From contig SFOL01000031.1 of assembly GCA_004552385.1 (NCBI GenBank), positions 1-19,141 on the forward strand: a stretch of DNA of 19,141 nt, in the 5' to 3' direction. This DNA is from Bacteroidales bacterium (lineage in GTDB: Bacteria > Bacteroidota > Bacteroidia > Bacteroidales > Marinilabiliaceae). A program made the translations under genes and the position numbers. Below, in pieces: positions 1 to 7,639 of the stretch; within the stretch, counting starts at the first letter, position 1, and every line of letters starts with the position of its first letter. The notes beneath the pieces are model-generated. The model was not told the origin of the DNA. It searched no databases and saw only the letters and a program-made list of their open reading frames with translations.

Positions 1-1641
1 GTCACCGTAGTGGTCAAGAACCTCAGCGCTTGGCGATTCTTTGAACTGCTCGATGCACCTCTCCATGACGAACATTGCCTCGGTCAACTTGTTCTCTTTG
101 AGGAGAATGTAGGCGTAAGTGTCGAGATAAGTTGGGTTAAGAGGCTCGATGTTAAGCGATTTCATGCTCATCTTCTCGGCTTTGGAGAGATCCTTGTCGA
201 GCTGGGCGAGATGGTAAGCGTAGTTGTTGAGCGCGACGGGGTCGCTGTCGTTTTCACTGAGGATCTGATCGTAGACCGCAAAGGCTTTGGATACGCTGTC
301 GAGATAGGTGTAGCACTGGGCCATGCCGTGCATTGAGAATACGCGGTTGTTGGCATCCTCGTCAGTCTTGTTGGCGTCATACGTCGTGTAGGCAGTCTTA
401 TATTGGATGAGGGCGTTCTCATAGTCCGACTTTAACTGGAGCGCCTGTCCGTAAATCAAGTGGAAGAACGGCTTCTCGGGCATGTCAGCGGCAGCCCTGG
501 AAGCGTAATAAGCGAGGGTGTCAGGTCCTTGTTCCAACTCCACTTGGCAGTAATAGAGAATGTTACGCCATATATACTCGGAGCCTGAGTTGTCCTTGAC
601 GAAGTTGGTGAGCAGACGAAACGCCTTGGCAGAACGCGAGGTGGTATTGTAATAATTGTGAGCCACCGCGCAAACTTGTGCGTCATCGGGATACTGTCTG
701 AGAAGCGAATAAAAGACTCCGTCAAAGAATGGTCTCCAATTCGCATCCTGCATCATCTGATCAGGGCGGTTTAGAACATCATAGATCCGACCGAGCTTGG
801 CCGAGATGTCGATGTCTGGGCTGGCGTAGGCCGAGAGAGCCGTCTTGGCGAAGAGGCTGTCCATTTTTTGCTTACGGTAAACATCGGCCAAGACGAAAAG
901 GTAGTTCCAGCCACCTGGAAGTGAGGCGGCCTTAGAGCAGTAACTCGCCGCGCCGTCGTAGTCTCCGCCGTCATAGAGGCAGCGCGAATATTGAAAGTTG
1001 GCCTGTACATCGTCCGGATATTTGGCCACGAGCTTTTTAAGTATTTTGGCGCGTTTACTCTTTTTGCCCATCTGATTATAGATGAGCGAGCGCTGAACTT
1101 GCGTCTGGATATAGAGTGATGGCTCGTCGGCATGAACCTTGTCAAGCTCGGCCATCGCATCATCATATTTATTAAGCGACTGCAAGAGCGCCACTTTCGT
1201 CAGCCTGTTCTTGTCGGCGTCGTCGGGCCTCCTCGCAATGAGAGTGTCATACAAAGGTAGGGTCTCTTCAATCTTGCCAACCTTGACGAGGCACTGCAGG
1301 GCAAGGCTCAGGTAGTTGTCGTTTGCGGTTGTGTCAATCTGGACGGCAGTCTGGGCATACTGGGCGGCGTATTCGAAATTTCCGCTCAAAGCCAGAAGTG
1401 TCGCCGCCTCATAAAGAACCGCCGCGCTTTTCGGGTTGAGCGTGCGACACATCTTGAGCCGGTCAAACGCCGCGTTGTAGTCGCCCATAAGTTTCGAATG
1501 GACGGCGTCAAGATACATGTTGTCGAAAAGGAAATTGTCAGTCACCTGCACTCCCGAAGGCTGCGCTTTTACAGCCTGAGCAGCCATGCCGACAGAGAAA
1601 GAGGCGATTAGAGACAATATGACGAATATTCTTCGCATCAT
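1..1641 (-). CDS. Secreted TPR-repeat protein (3' end beyond the window)
   Basis: I read this by translating the minus strand from ATG 1641. The frame stays open for 547 codons to the left edge, so the C-terminus is missing. The N-terminus (MMRRIFVILSLIASFS, then Ala-rich to about residue 26) looks like a cleavable signal peptide, so the protein is probably periplasmic or envelope-associated. The rest is alpha-helical tetratricopeptide-like repeats, for example around YEAATLLALSGNFEYAAQYA and, near the edge, YLDTYAYILLKENKLTEAM. TPRs are protein-protein scaffolds and no enzymatic motif is visible. It lies 46 nt downstream of dut. From general knowledge of Bacteroidales, a TPR protein often follows dut and is followed by a DUF4292 lipoprotein and an M23 peptidase; that part is outside the window. 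Family assignment is firm; the exact partner is unknown. Confidence 0.85.
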   Translation of the reverse strand, partial: MMRRIFVILSLIASFSVGMAAQAVKAQPSGVQVTDNFLFDNMYLDAVHSKLMGDYNAAFDRLKMCRTLNPKSAAVLYEAATLLALSGNFEYAAQYAQTAVQIDTTANDNYLSLALQCLVKVGKIEETLPLYDTLIARRPDDADKNRLTKVALLQSLNKYDDAMAELDKVHADEPSLYIQTQVQRSLIYNQMGKKSKRAKILKKLVAKYPDDVQANFQYSRCLYDGGDYDGAASYCSKAASLPGGWNYLFVLADVYRKQKMDSLFAKTALSAYASPDIDISAKLGRIYDVLNRPDQMMQDANWRPFFDGVFYSLLRQYPDDAQVCAVAHNYYNTTSRSAKAFRLLTNFVKDNSGSEYIWRNILYYCQVELEQGPDTLAYYASRAAADMPEKPFFHLIYGQALQLKSDYENALIQYKTAYTTYDANKTDEDANNRVFSMHGMAQCYTYLDSVSKAFAVYDQILSENDSDPVALNNYAYHLAQLDKDLSKAEKMSMKSLNIEPLNPTYLDTYAYILLKENKLTEAMFVMERCIEQFKESPSAEVLDHYGD

Positions 1642-1687
1642 GACAAAAAGTAAGTTGAGAATTGAAGGATAACCAACAGGGCGAGCG

Positions 1688-2122
1688 TCACTTGACACCC
1701 GTGTGGCCAAAACCACCACTGCCGCGCTCACTCTCATCGAGAGAGTCGACTGAGACAAGCTCGGCGACCTCATGGCGCGCTATTACCATCTGGCAAATGC
1801 GCTCTCCATGACGGACGGTGAAAGGCTCAGAGGACAAGTTTACTAGAATGGCGCAAATCTCGCCACGGTAGTCGGAATCAATCGTCCCGGGTGAATTGAG
1901 GACGGTGATGCCGCTCTTGGCGGCAAGGCCACTCCGCGGGCGGATTTGAGCCTCATATCCTACAGGTAGCTGTATGTGGATGCCTGTGGGTATAATAGCG
2001 CGTTCCAAGGGCTTGATGACGACATCACCAGTCAAATTGGCTCGCAAATCGAGCCCCGCCGAGCCGGGAGTGGCGTAGGCAGGCGCAGGATTTGTACTTT
2101 TATTTACTATGAGAACTTTCAT
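1688..2122 (-). CDS. dut: dUTP diphosphatase (dUTPase)
   Basis: This enzyme hydrolyses dUTP to dUMP and pyrophosphate, which keeps uracil out of DNA and supplies dUMP for thymidylate synthesis. It is cytoplasmic and a homotrimer in this family. The 144-residue length is typical. All five dUTPase motifs are present in order: motif 1 GSAGLDLRA (20-28), motif 2 RPRSGLAAKSG (61-71), motif 3 GTIDSDYRGEI (79-89, with the acidic pair Asp82/Asp84), motif 4 GERICQMVI (106-114), and the glycine-rich motif 5 RGSGGFGHTG (133-142), which closes over the substrate. The start is ATG 2122, 20 nt after the flippase stop, so the two are very likely co-transcribed. Nothing is odd about the gene. Confidence 0.97.
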   Translation of the reverse strand: MKVLIVNKSTNPAPAYATPGSAGLDLRANLTGDVVIKPLERAIIPTGIHIQLPVGYEAQIRPRSGLAAKSGITVLNSPGTIDSDYRGEICAILVNLSSEPFTVRHGERICQMVIARHEVAELVSVDSLDESERGSGGFGHTGVK

Positions 2123-2142
2123 GGTTCCAACAGATGGAAAGG

Positions 2143-3609
2143 TTAACGCCTGCGCCCGCGGAAGCGCGAGAGCAACGGGACGAGATCCTTACGCTCAACA
2201 AACGCCATAAGACCGCAAACCGCGGCGACTCCGGTAATTGAGACAAGAGGCCAGAGCGAGCCCGCAACACCGAGCAACGCGTTCAAAACCAAAGTGACGA
2301 GACAGACAGCTATACCCACAAAGATAATGCGGCGAACGGGATACTCAACGGGGAAGTAATGCTGGCCGAGAATGTAGGTGAGCATCATCATGACGGCATA
2401 GCCCGCAAAAGTGGACCACGCCGCGCCCATGTAGCCGAGACGCGGGATGAGCAAGAAATTGAGCCCCGTGTTGACCGCAAGGCCTATCACGCTCATTATG
2501 ATGCCCCAATAGGTTCGGTCTGTCAGCTTATACCACAACGAGAGCGAGTAGTAGACGCCGAAAAAGAGCTGACCAATTAATATCCAAGGGATTATGGCGG
2601 TGCCGTCATAATAGTCGGGAGGCAAGACGAGGCGCAAAGCAGGCATGAAGAGCATGACACCGGCGAAGATAAGCAGCCCAAAATAGACGAACCACTTGAG
2701 AGCAGGGCCGTAGACGTCAGTCTTGCTCCTGTCTTTGTTCTCCTTAAAGAAGAAAGGCTCGAAAGCCATACGGAAGCTCTGCGTGAATATGCTCATCAGC
2801 ACGCCAATCTTGTAGCACGCCGCATAGACACCAAGCGAAGCGAGAGGATCTGGACCGGGGTCGAGGTGCTTGATGAGTATCTTCTCTATGTTAGTGTTGG
2901 CCTGACCGAAAAATCCCATGCCCACAAGCGGCAGGCTGTAAAGCAAGGCCTGACGGAAGAGGCCGCGGTCGGAGTATGGCATGACGGATATGACTCGCGG
3001 AAGAAACCAAAGCGTGCTGAAGAGCGAGCCAGCGAGGTTGGCTGCCATCATGTAGGTGATGTCATCGACCGACGAGAAGAAACCGCCCTGATGGCGGAGG
3101 AAGAAGAGGAAAAATACCGTGAGAACCACGTTAACGAGCACCTGGACGAGCCTGAGAACGGCATATTGGACTGACTTGCGCAGGTAGCGGAGCTCGGCGA
3201 AAAAGATGGCGTTGTACGAATCAAGCAAGACTATGACCGCCATTATGACGAGATACACGCCACTTTGAGGGCCAAAATCGAAGTCAAGCAGGCTGCACGC
3301 CGCCGAAGGGAAGAAAACCGAGAAAAGGACGACCAGAAGCCCGAGGAGGAACACTTTCTTGGACAGGGTGCCAAGCAGACGGTCGCGGTTTTCGTCAGTT
3401 GCAAAACGAAAATAGCCCGTCTCGAAGCCAAGGGTCACCACGACGAGGAGAATGGCTATCCAGCTGTAGACGTAAGAGAAAGTGCCGTAGACGGTTTGTG
3501 ACACCACCCTGACGTAGAGAGGCATCATAAGCCAGCCTATGAGCCGACTGAGAATTGTGCTAAGGCCATAGACCACAGTGTCGGAGGCCAACGTCTTCAA
3601 CTTTCCCAC
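2143..3609 (-). CDS. Polysaccharide (O-antigen type) flippase, MATE/PST superfamily
   Basis: This is a 488-residue, very hydrophobic inner-membrane protein with about 12-14 predicted membrane segments and a basic C-terminus (SRFRGRRR). The N-terminus (MGKLKTLASDTVVYGLSTI) and the segment IGWLMMPLYVRVVSQTVYG match the Wzx-like polysaccharide exporters of Bacteroidales, which flip lipid-linked oligosaccharides across the inner membrane. Membrane proteins of this group have no short catalytic motif, so the substrate cannot be read from sequence. The start codon at 3609 is GTG; I keep it because the residues right after it are the conserved family N-terminus. It sits 44 nt after ruvB and 20 nt before dut, with no glycosyltransferases nearby, so it is not in an obvious capsule locus. 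This housekeeping position is typical in Bacteroidales. Confidence 0.9.
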   Translation of the reverse strand: MGKLKTLASDTVVYGLSTILSRLIGWLMMPLYVRVVSQTVYGTFSYVYSWIAILLVVVTLGFETGYFRFATDENRDRLLGTLSKKVFLLGLLVVLFSVFFPSAACSLLDFDFGPQSGVYLVIMAVIVLLDSYNAIFFAELRYLRKSVQYAVLRLVQVLVNVVLTVFFLFFLRHQGGFFSSVDDITYMMAANLAGSLFSTLWFLPRVISVMPYSDRGLFRQALLYSLPLVGMGFFGQANTNIEKILIKHLDPGPDPLASLGVYAACYKIGVLMSIFTQSFRMAFEPFFFKENKDRSKTDVYGPALKWFVYFGLLIFAGVMLFMPALRLVLPPDYYDGTAIIPWILIGQLFFGVYYSLSLWYKLTDRTYWGIIMSVIGLAVNTGLNFLLIPRLGYMGAAWSTFAGYAVMMMLTYILGQHYFPVEYPVRRIIFVGIAVCLVTLVLNALLGVAGSLWPLVSITGVAAVCGLMAFVERKDLVPLLSRFRGRRR

Positions 3610-3653
3610 TTTGGATATATGTTACTTCGTAAGTCTTGTTAAGCCAGTTACCG

Positions 3654-4691
3654 CTAATCAGCACTATTTGACGATGCGAAATCAAAAAGGTTAGGACCAT
3701 CGTCTTTATACCCAGTGCGACCGGTGTGCTTGTATGCCAACGGCGTCGCGACCCTGCCGCGCGGGGTCCGCTTGATGAAGCCGCTCTGGATGAGGTAAGG
3801 CTCGTAGACGTCCTCGATGGTGCCAGGGTCCTCACCCACTGCTGTTGCGATAGTTGAAACGCCGACGGGTCCGCCGCCAAACTTGTCAATGATCGTGAGG
3901 AGGATCTTGATGTCCTGCTCGTCGAGTCCGAACTCGTCAATATTGAGTGCGTTGAGGCTCTTAGCCGTTAGTTCGCTCATTATATGCCCGTCGCCGATGA
4001 CCTGCGCGAAGTCTCTGACCCTGCGTAGAAGCGAATTGGCGATACGAGGCGTGCCTCGGCTGCGCAAGGCTATTGCCCTGCAAGAGTCGTCGTCAATCTT
4101 GACCTTGAGGATGCTGGCGGCCCTTCGAACAATTTTGGAGATGGTGTCGACATCGTAATACTCGAGGTGGCACTTGATTCCGAACCTCGCGCGCAAAGGG
4201 CTTGTGAGTAGACCACTGCGCGTAGTGGCTCCGACAAGCGTGAAAGGGTTAAGGTCAATCTGTATGGTGCGCGCCCCGGGACCTTTATCTATGATGATGT
4301 CAATCTTGAAATCCTCCATGGCGGAATAGAGGTATTCCTCCACCACAGGGCTGAGACGATGGATCTCGTCAATGAAAAGCACGTCGTTTGGCTCGAGAGA
4401 GGTGAGAAGGCCGGCCAAGTCGCCGGGCTTGTCGATGACGGGCCCGCTCGTGGTCTTCATGTTAACGCCAAGCTGATTGGCGATAATGGCCGAGAGTGTC
4501 GTCTTGCCGAGGCCGGGAGGGCCATAGAGGAGCGTATGGTCGAGCGGCTCGGACCTCATCTTGGCGGCGGCCACGAAGATACGCAAGTTCTCAACCACTG
4601 AAGACTGGCCTGTAAAGTCGTCAAACGTGAGCGGCCTCAGCTTGCGGTCGAGCTCCTGGTCCGGTATCTCGTTCTCTTTCCTGATATCCAA
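3654..4691 (-). CDS. ruvB: Holliday junction branch migration helicase subunit RuvB
   Basis: RuvB is the AAA+ ATPase ring that, with RuvA, drives branch migration of Holliday junctions in recombinational repair. The 345 residues contain Walker A GPPGLGKTT (57-65), Walker B with DEIH at 108-111, the sensor segment GATTR (154-158) and LRARFG with the probable arginine finger Arg169. The C-terminal winged-helix DNA-binding domain ends in GGGPVGVSTIATAVGED and YLIQSGFIKRTPRGR. The start at 4691 is TTG. No in-frame ATG lies just upstream, and the N-terminal DIRKENE... aligns with the family, so a TTG start is the best reading. It is 41 nt downstream of the response regulator. ruvA and ruvC are not in this window, which is usual for Bacteroidales. 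Confidence 0.97.
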   Translation of the reverse strand: MDIRKENEIPDQELDRKLRPLTFDDFTGQSSVVENLRIFVAAAKMRSEPLDHTLLYGPPGLGKTTLSAIIANQLGVNMKTTSGPVIDKPGDLAGLLTSLEPNDVLFIDEIHRLSPVVEEYLYSAMEDFKIDIIIDKGPGARTIQIDLNPFTLVGATTRSGLLTSPLRARFGIKCHLEYYDVDTISKIVRRAASILKVKIDDDSCRAIALRSRGTPRIANSLLRRVRDFAQVIGDGHIMSELTAKSLNALNIDEFGLDEQDIKILLTIIDKFGGGPVGVSTIATAVGEDPGTIEDVYEPYLIQSGFIKRTPRGRVATPLAYKHTGRTGYKDDGPNLFDFASSNSAD

Positions 4692-4732
4692 AGCGATAAA
4701 ATGAATGTGTTTGGCGAGGGCGCGGCGACCGA

Positions 4733-5110
4733 CTAAAACTGCGCTACGCCGCTCTTGGAGAGTATTGACTTGAACAAGTCTATGTCAAATGGTTTCGGCA
4801 TATAGGCGTTCATGCCGGCGTCGAGGCATTTTTGCCTCTCAGAGTCATAGACGTTGCCAGTCAGCCCGATGATGAAGGCACTGTGTCCGCTGGTTTGTTC
4901 CGCCTTGCGGATTTGCAAGGTGGCCTCATAGCCGTCAATGCCCGGCATCATAATGTCCATAAGGATGACGTCATAACGCTCCCCGGCTGCTTTTGCCACA
5001 GCCTCCTCTCCGTCCGATGCGAGGTCCGATGTCAAATTCGCCGTGCGGAAGGTGTAATACATCATCTTTTGGCTTATGAGATTATCCTCAACAAGTAGAA
5101 TCTTAATCAT
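4733..5110 (-). CDS. Stand-alone receiver-domain response regulator (CheY-like)
   Basis: This 125-residue protein is a single REC domain with no output domain. The acidic pocket is Glu8-Asp9, the phosphoacceptor is Asp52 (in ILMDIMMPGIDGYEA), the switch Thr84 lies in IGLTGN, the aromatic position is Tyr103 and the conserved lysine is Lys106 (MPKPFD). A phosphorylated receiver of this kind normally acts through protein contact, for example as a phosphorelay intermediate or by docking onto a partner. Its kinase and target are not visible here; the pattern also resembles the receiver modules of hybrid histidine kinases. The start is ATG 5110. It sits 39 nt after nadA and 41 nt before ruvB, so it is probably co-transcribed with housekeeping genes. 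That placement does not reveal its job. Confidence 0.92.
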   Translation of the reverse strand: MIKILLVEDNLISQKMMYYTFRTANLTSDLASDGEEAVAKAAGERYDVILMDIMMPGIDGYEATLQIRKAEQTSGHSAFIIGLTGNVYDSERQKCLDAGMNAYMPKPFDIDLFKSILSKSGVAQF

Positions 5111-5149
5111 CAGCAGACACCTAAATGGGTATAATGTTCAATGAACAAG

Positions 5150-6142
5150 CTATTTGTCTAAGTTCTTAGAGAGCCTGAGCATCTCGTCGATAGGCCTGCG
5201 CGCCTTGCGGGCTACCTCAGGGTCGACGTTTACCTCGGGCCACTCGTACTTGAGGGTTAGATAGAGCTTCTCGAGAGTGTTCAGCTTCATGAAATTGCAG
5301 TTGTTGCATCCGCATGTGGAGTCGACTGGCGGCGCCGGGATGAGGTCTTTGTCCGGGTAGCTCTTCTGCATCTGGTGCAAAATGCCGCTCTCTGTGGCAA
5401 CGATGAAACGCTTGGCCGCACTCTTTCCTATGTGGTTGAGTAGTGCGGCAGTAGAGCCTACAAAGTCGGCGAGGACGATAACCTGGTGTTTGCACTCGGG
5501 GTGGGCAATGAGCTCGGCTTCGGGGAACTGCCTCTTGAGCTCGATAATCTTCTCAAGCGAGAATTGCTCATGGACGTGGCAAGCGCCGTCCCAGAGGAGC
5601 ATATCGCGACCCGTCTTGGAGTTAATATAAGAACCGAGATTCCTGTCTGGTCCGAAGATGAGCTTCTGGTCTTTCGGGAAAGACTCTACAATCTTCAAGG
5701 CGTTAGTGCTCGTGACCACGACATCAGTCATTGCCTTAATCTCGGCCGACGTGTTGACGTAGCTTACGACCTTGTGCCCTGGGTGCTCTTTGATGAACTT
5801 GGCAAAGTCGTCGGGCTGGCAGCTGTCAGCAAGCGAGCAACCTGCGTTAAAGTCGGGTATAAGTACTTTCTTGTCCGGATTGAGGATCTTAACCGTCTCG
5901 CCCATGAAGTGCACGCCGGCGAGGAGGATAATGTCATTTTTGACACCAACAGCCTTCTGCGCGAGGGCGAGACTGTCGCCAATCACGTCGGCCAGGTCTT
6001 GAATCTCCCCCTTCTGGTAATAATGCGCCATGAGAAGCGCGCCCTTCTCTTTCTTGAGACGGGTAATCTCCGCCGCAAGGTCAAGTCCCTGAGGTATGGG
6101 CTCATCGATGTAGCCCTTATTCATCCAGTCTTGCTTAATCAT
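5150..6142 (-). CDS. nadA: Quinolinate synthase A
   Basis: NadA condenses iminoaspartate (made by NadB) with dihydroxyacetone phosphate to give quinolinate, the committed precursor of NAD. It carries an oxygen-sensitive [4Fe-4S] cluster. From ATG 6142 the protein has 330 residues, normal for the family. The three cluster cysteines can be placed in NAGCSLADSC (Cys102), HPECKH (Cys217) and STCGCNNCNFM (probably Cys282, with Cys277/Cys279 nearby). The substrate-site signatures AHYYQKGEIQD, VHFMGET and WDGACHVHEQF are intact. The frame stays open to a GTG at 6193, but a TAnnTTTG promoter element lies at 6205-6212, so a start at 6142, or at ATG 6124, is more likely. It is the first gene of the leftward unit. 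nadB and nadC are not in the window. Confidence 0.95.
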   Translation of the reverse strand: MIKQDWMNKGYIDEPIPQGLDLAAEITRLKKEKGALLMAHYYQKGEIQDLADVIGDSLALAQKAVGVKNDIILLAGVHFMGETVKILNPDKKVLIPDFNAGCSLADSCQPDDFAKFIKEHPGHKVVSYVNTSAEIKAMTDVVVTSTNALKIVESFPKDQKLIFGPDRNLGSYINSKTGRDMLLWDGACHVHEQFSLEKIIELKRQFPEAELIAHPECKHQVIVLADFVGSTAALLNHIGKSAAKRFIVATESGILHQMQKSYPDKDLIPAPPVDSTCGCNNCNFMKLNTLEKLYLTLKYEWPEVNVDPEVARKARRPIDEMLRLSKNLDK

Positions 6143-6204
6143 ATCGATATGCCAAAAGCTGCGGATGTAGGACAACAGCCACGACGCCCGCACAATTAGA
6201 GACG

Positions 6205-6212
6205 CAAACTTA
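6205..6212 (-). promoter_or_regulatory. Probable -7 element for the nadA unit
   Basis: The minus strand reads TAAGTTTG, an exact match to the Bacteroides -7 consensus TAnnTTTG. It is placed so that transcription would begin near 6197, giving a leader of about 55 nt before ATG 6142. I see no good -33 TTTG element 18-20 nt upstream, so the call is moderate. Confidence 0.4.
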
Positions 6213-6330
6213 CGAAAATATTAGGTAAAAGGGGACGCGGACGCGGCTATAACATCGAGCGGCTAAGCAGGGTGCAATAACTGAGTCTTCATTGATATGA
6301 ATAATAGAATAAGCTAAAAACAAATATATT

Positions 6331-6360
6331 AGTAATGATAGTCTGTCAGTGGTTGTCAGA
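6331..6360 (+). repeat. Diverged 30-bp direct repeat, copy 1
   Basis: This copy shares AGTAAT(G/A)ATAGTCTGTC and a following TGTCA with the copy at 7049-7078, at roughly 80% identity. The two TGTCN words are 10 bp apart in both copies, which suggests conserved helical phasing and not random similarity. Confidence 0.55.
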
Positions 6361-6747
6361 AACACGGAAGAGGAGCAAGAAACACACTCCTGAATAGTAC
6401 ATGCATACGCATGGCGCAACAAGACTAAGTATAACTGAGCTGCTTGGAAAACAAGCAGTTGAAAGATACAGGACTGAACGGATCGGTAAACCTCCACCCT
6501 TGCGACGGCTGCATTGTGCGACTGTTGGCAAAAGCTGCCTTTATTGTGGAATAGACGATTACAAGTGGGGCAATAGTGAACATTACACATCATGCGGAAG
6601 ACGAATTAAAAACGACTGACATCTGAACTGACTGACAACTGACAGCGCAAGGCGTGGTTGCCAACAAACGTGAATTGACGACCCGATGCCGGAGCCAGTA
6701 TTGTCAATATCTTCCCAAAAGTGACAATAACTATCTAAAAATCAAAT

Positions 6748-6763
6748 TGTTCCACGTGAAACA
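6748..6763 (+). other. parS site 1 (ParB/Spo0J-binding centromere)
   Basis: The sequence is TGTTCCACGTGAAACA, an exact match to the classical bacterial parS consensus TGTTNCACGTGAAACA (established for Bacillus subtilis and widely conserved). The central CACGTG and near-palindromic arms are complete. ParB loads here, spreads, and with ParA and SMC segregates newly replicated origins. parA and parB themselves are not in the window. Confidence 0.9.
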
Positions 6764-7048
6764 TTGTTCATAGGACGGTTAGTTTCGTAATTATTTTATC
6801 CGAAAAGAGATTGAGGAGATTGACCAGGTAGTTTAAGACGACTTGCGGCGTGACGGTATGAGAACATATAAGTGACGACACGATTGCGGATGCCCCACCC
6901 TACCGGATAATCAGAGAAAACTAATGCTATTAAATACACTCGTACGAGAAAAGAGAAGACTTAGACGTAGATACGTACATCCTCCACTCTCCGATTACCG
7001 ACAACCTATTTATATATTAATCTATTTAATACTTTAAAAATAAATGAT

Positions 7049-7078
7049 AGTAATAATAGTCTGTCGGTAGATGTCAAC
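7049..7078 (+). repeat. Diverged 30-bp direct repeat, copy 2
   Basis: This is the partner of the repeat at 6331-6360. It is preceded by an AT-rich run (7005-7048) that could melt easily. The words TGTCG (7062) and TGTCA (7072) keep the 10-bp spacing seen in copy 1. Confidence 0.55.
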
Positions 7079-7639
7079 AAAGAGCTTTAATAATCCTGCC
7101 CAAAACATCATATCAACCGCAAACTAAATACGCCAGTCCGTCATTGTTTATAATTTCTCGTTACTAAATTTCTGAATATAAATAAATTAACACATCTGTT
7201 GTCAGTTGTTCATAACAATATTGACGCAATTGACATCGTGACTTAGCCTGTTTGCAAACGCCTCCAATGGTGTGGAAAAAGGCGCGATAAGTATGTCCGA
7301 AACTGACAAAGGGGAATGCGTCATTTTCGAACTGACGGCAATTGACATAAAGACTGACTACTTTTGGACGTGTTTTTGCCACTTGTTGACAATGCTGTTA
7401 GTTTTGCCGAGCGGAATTTAGATGTCGGTTGACATAGAAATTATGTCATGCATGGCGATAGATGCCCCAAATGTCTCATCAACCCGAAAAGCAAAATCTT
7501 AGCTAAACTTTACTACTTGACTATCAGATGATTATAAAATACAAACAGCACAAACACGTTCAAAGGTCGATAAACATACTGCCAACAAGCAGATGTTGAT
7601 AACGTGTCTATAACACAACCGAAATAACTGAAAATCAGA

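Larger units (their letters stand above)
6344..7448. repeat. Cluster of TGACA/TGTCA words (iteron-like)
   Basis: I count nine TGACA (6617, 6633, 6640, 6722, 7231, 7304, 7343, 7387, 7430) and six TGTCA (6344, 6354, 6702, 7072, 7200, 7444), against about three expected by chance in this gap. Some are helically spaced (6344/6354). A longer form, TGACG(G)CAATTGACAT, occurs at 7222-7236 and 7333-7348. This looks like a multi-copy protein-binding site; the binder is unknown. Confidence 0.6.
6194..7639. other. Long non-coding region, candidate replication origin / segregation region
   Basis: No reading frame here looks like a real gene: the open frames are short, begin at rare starts or lack a recognisable fold. 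The region is more AT-rich than its surroundings, particularly 7005-7060. It contains one exact parS site, abuts a second at its right edge, and holds 15 TGACA/TGTCA words, a diverged 30-bp direct repeat and several near-DnaA boxes (7145-7153, 7207-7215, 7594-7602, 7605-7613; all read TTATNNACA on the minus strand). The genes on both sides point away from it. Together this suggests oriC or an origin-proximal centromere region. The origin call is inference; the parS sequences are seen directly. Confidence 0.55.

Noticed and set aside
5486..6199. 237-codon plus-strand frame across nadA
   Set aside because: NadA motifs and cluster cysteines are all in the minus frame; the plus frame has no domain signature.
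6210..6593. Minus-strand open frame of 127 codons with CPTC...C-x4-H, faintly zinc-finger-like
   Set aside because: It crosses a TGTCA repeat and runs into the nadA promoter, has no coherent fold after the first 30 residues, and the composition looks like translated non-coding DNA.
7164..7382. 72-codon minus frame in the parS region
   Set aside because: It begins at GTG, contains several of the repeated TGACA words and shows no recognisable domain.
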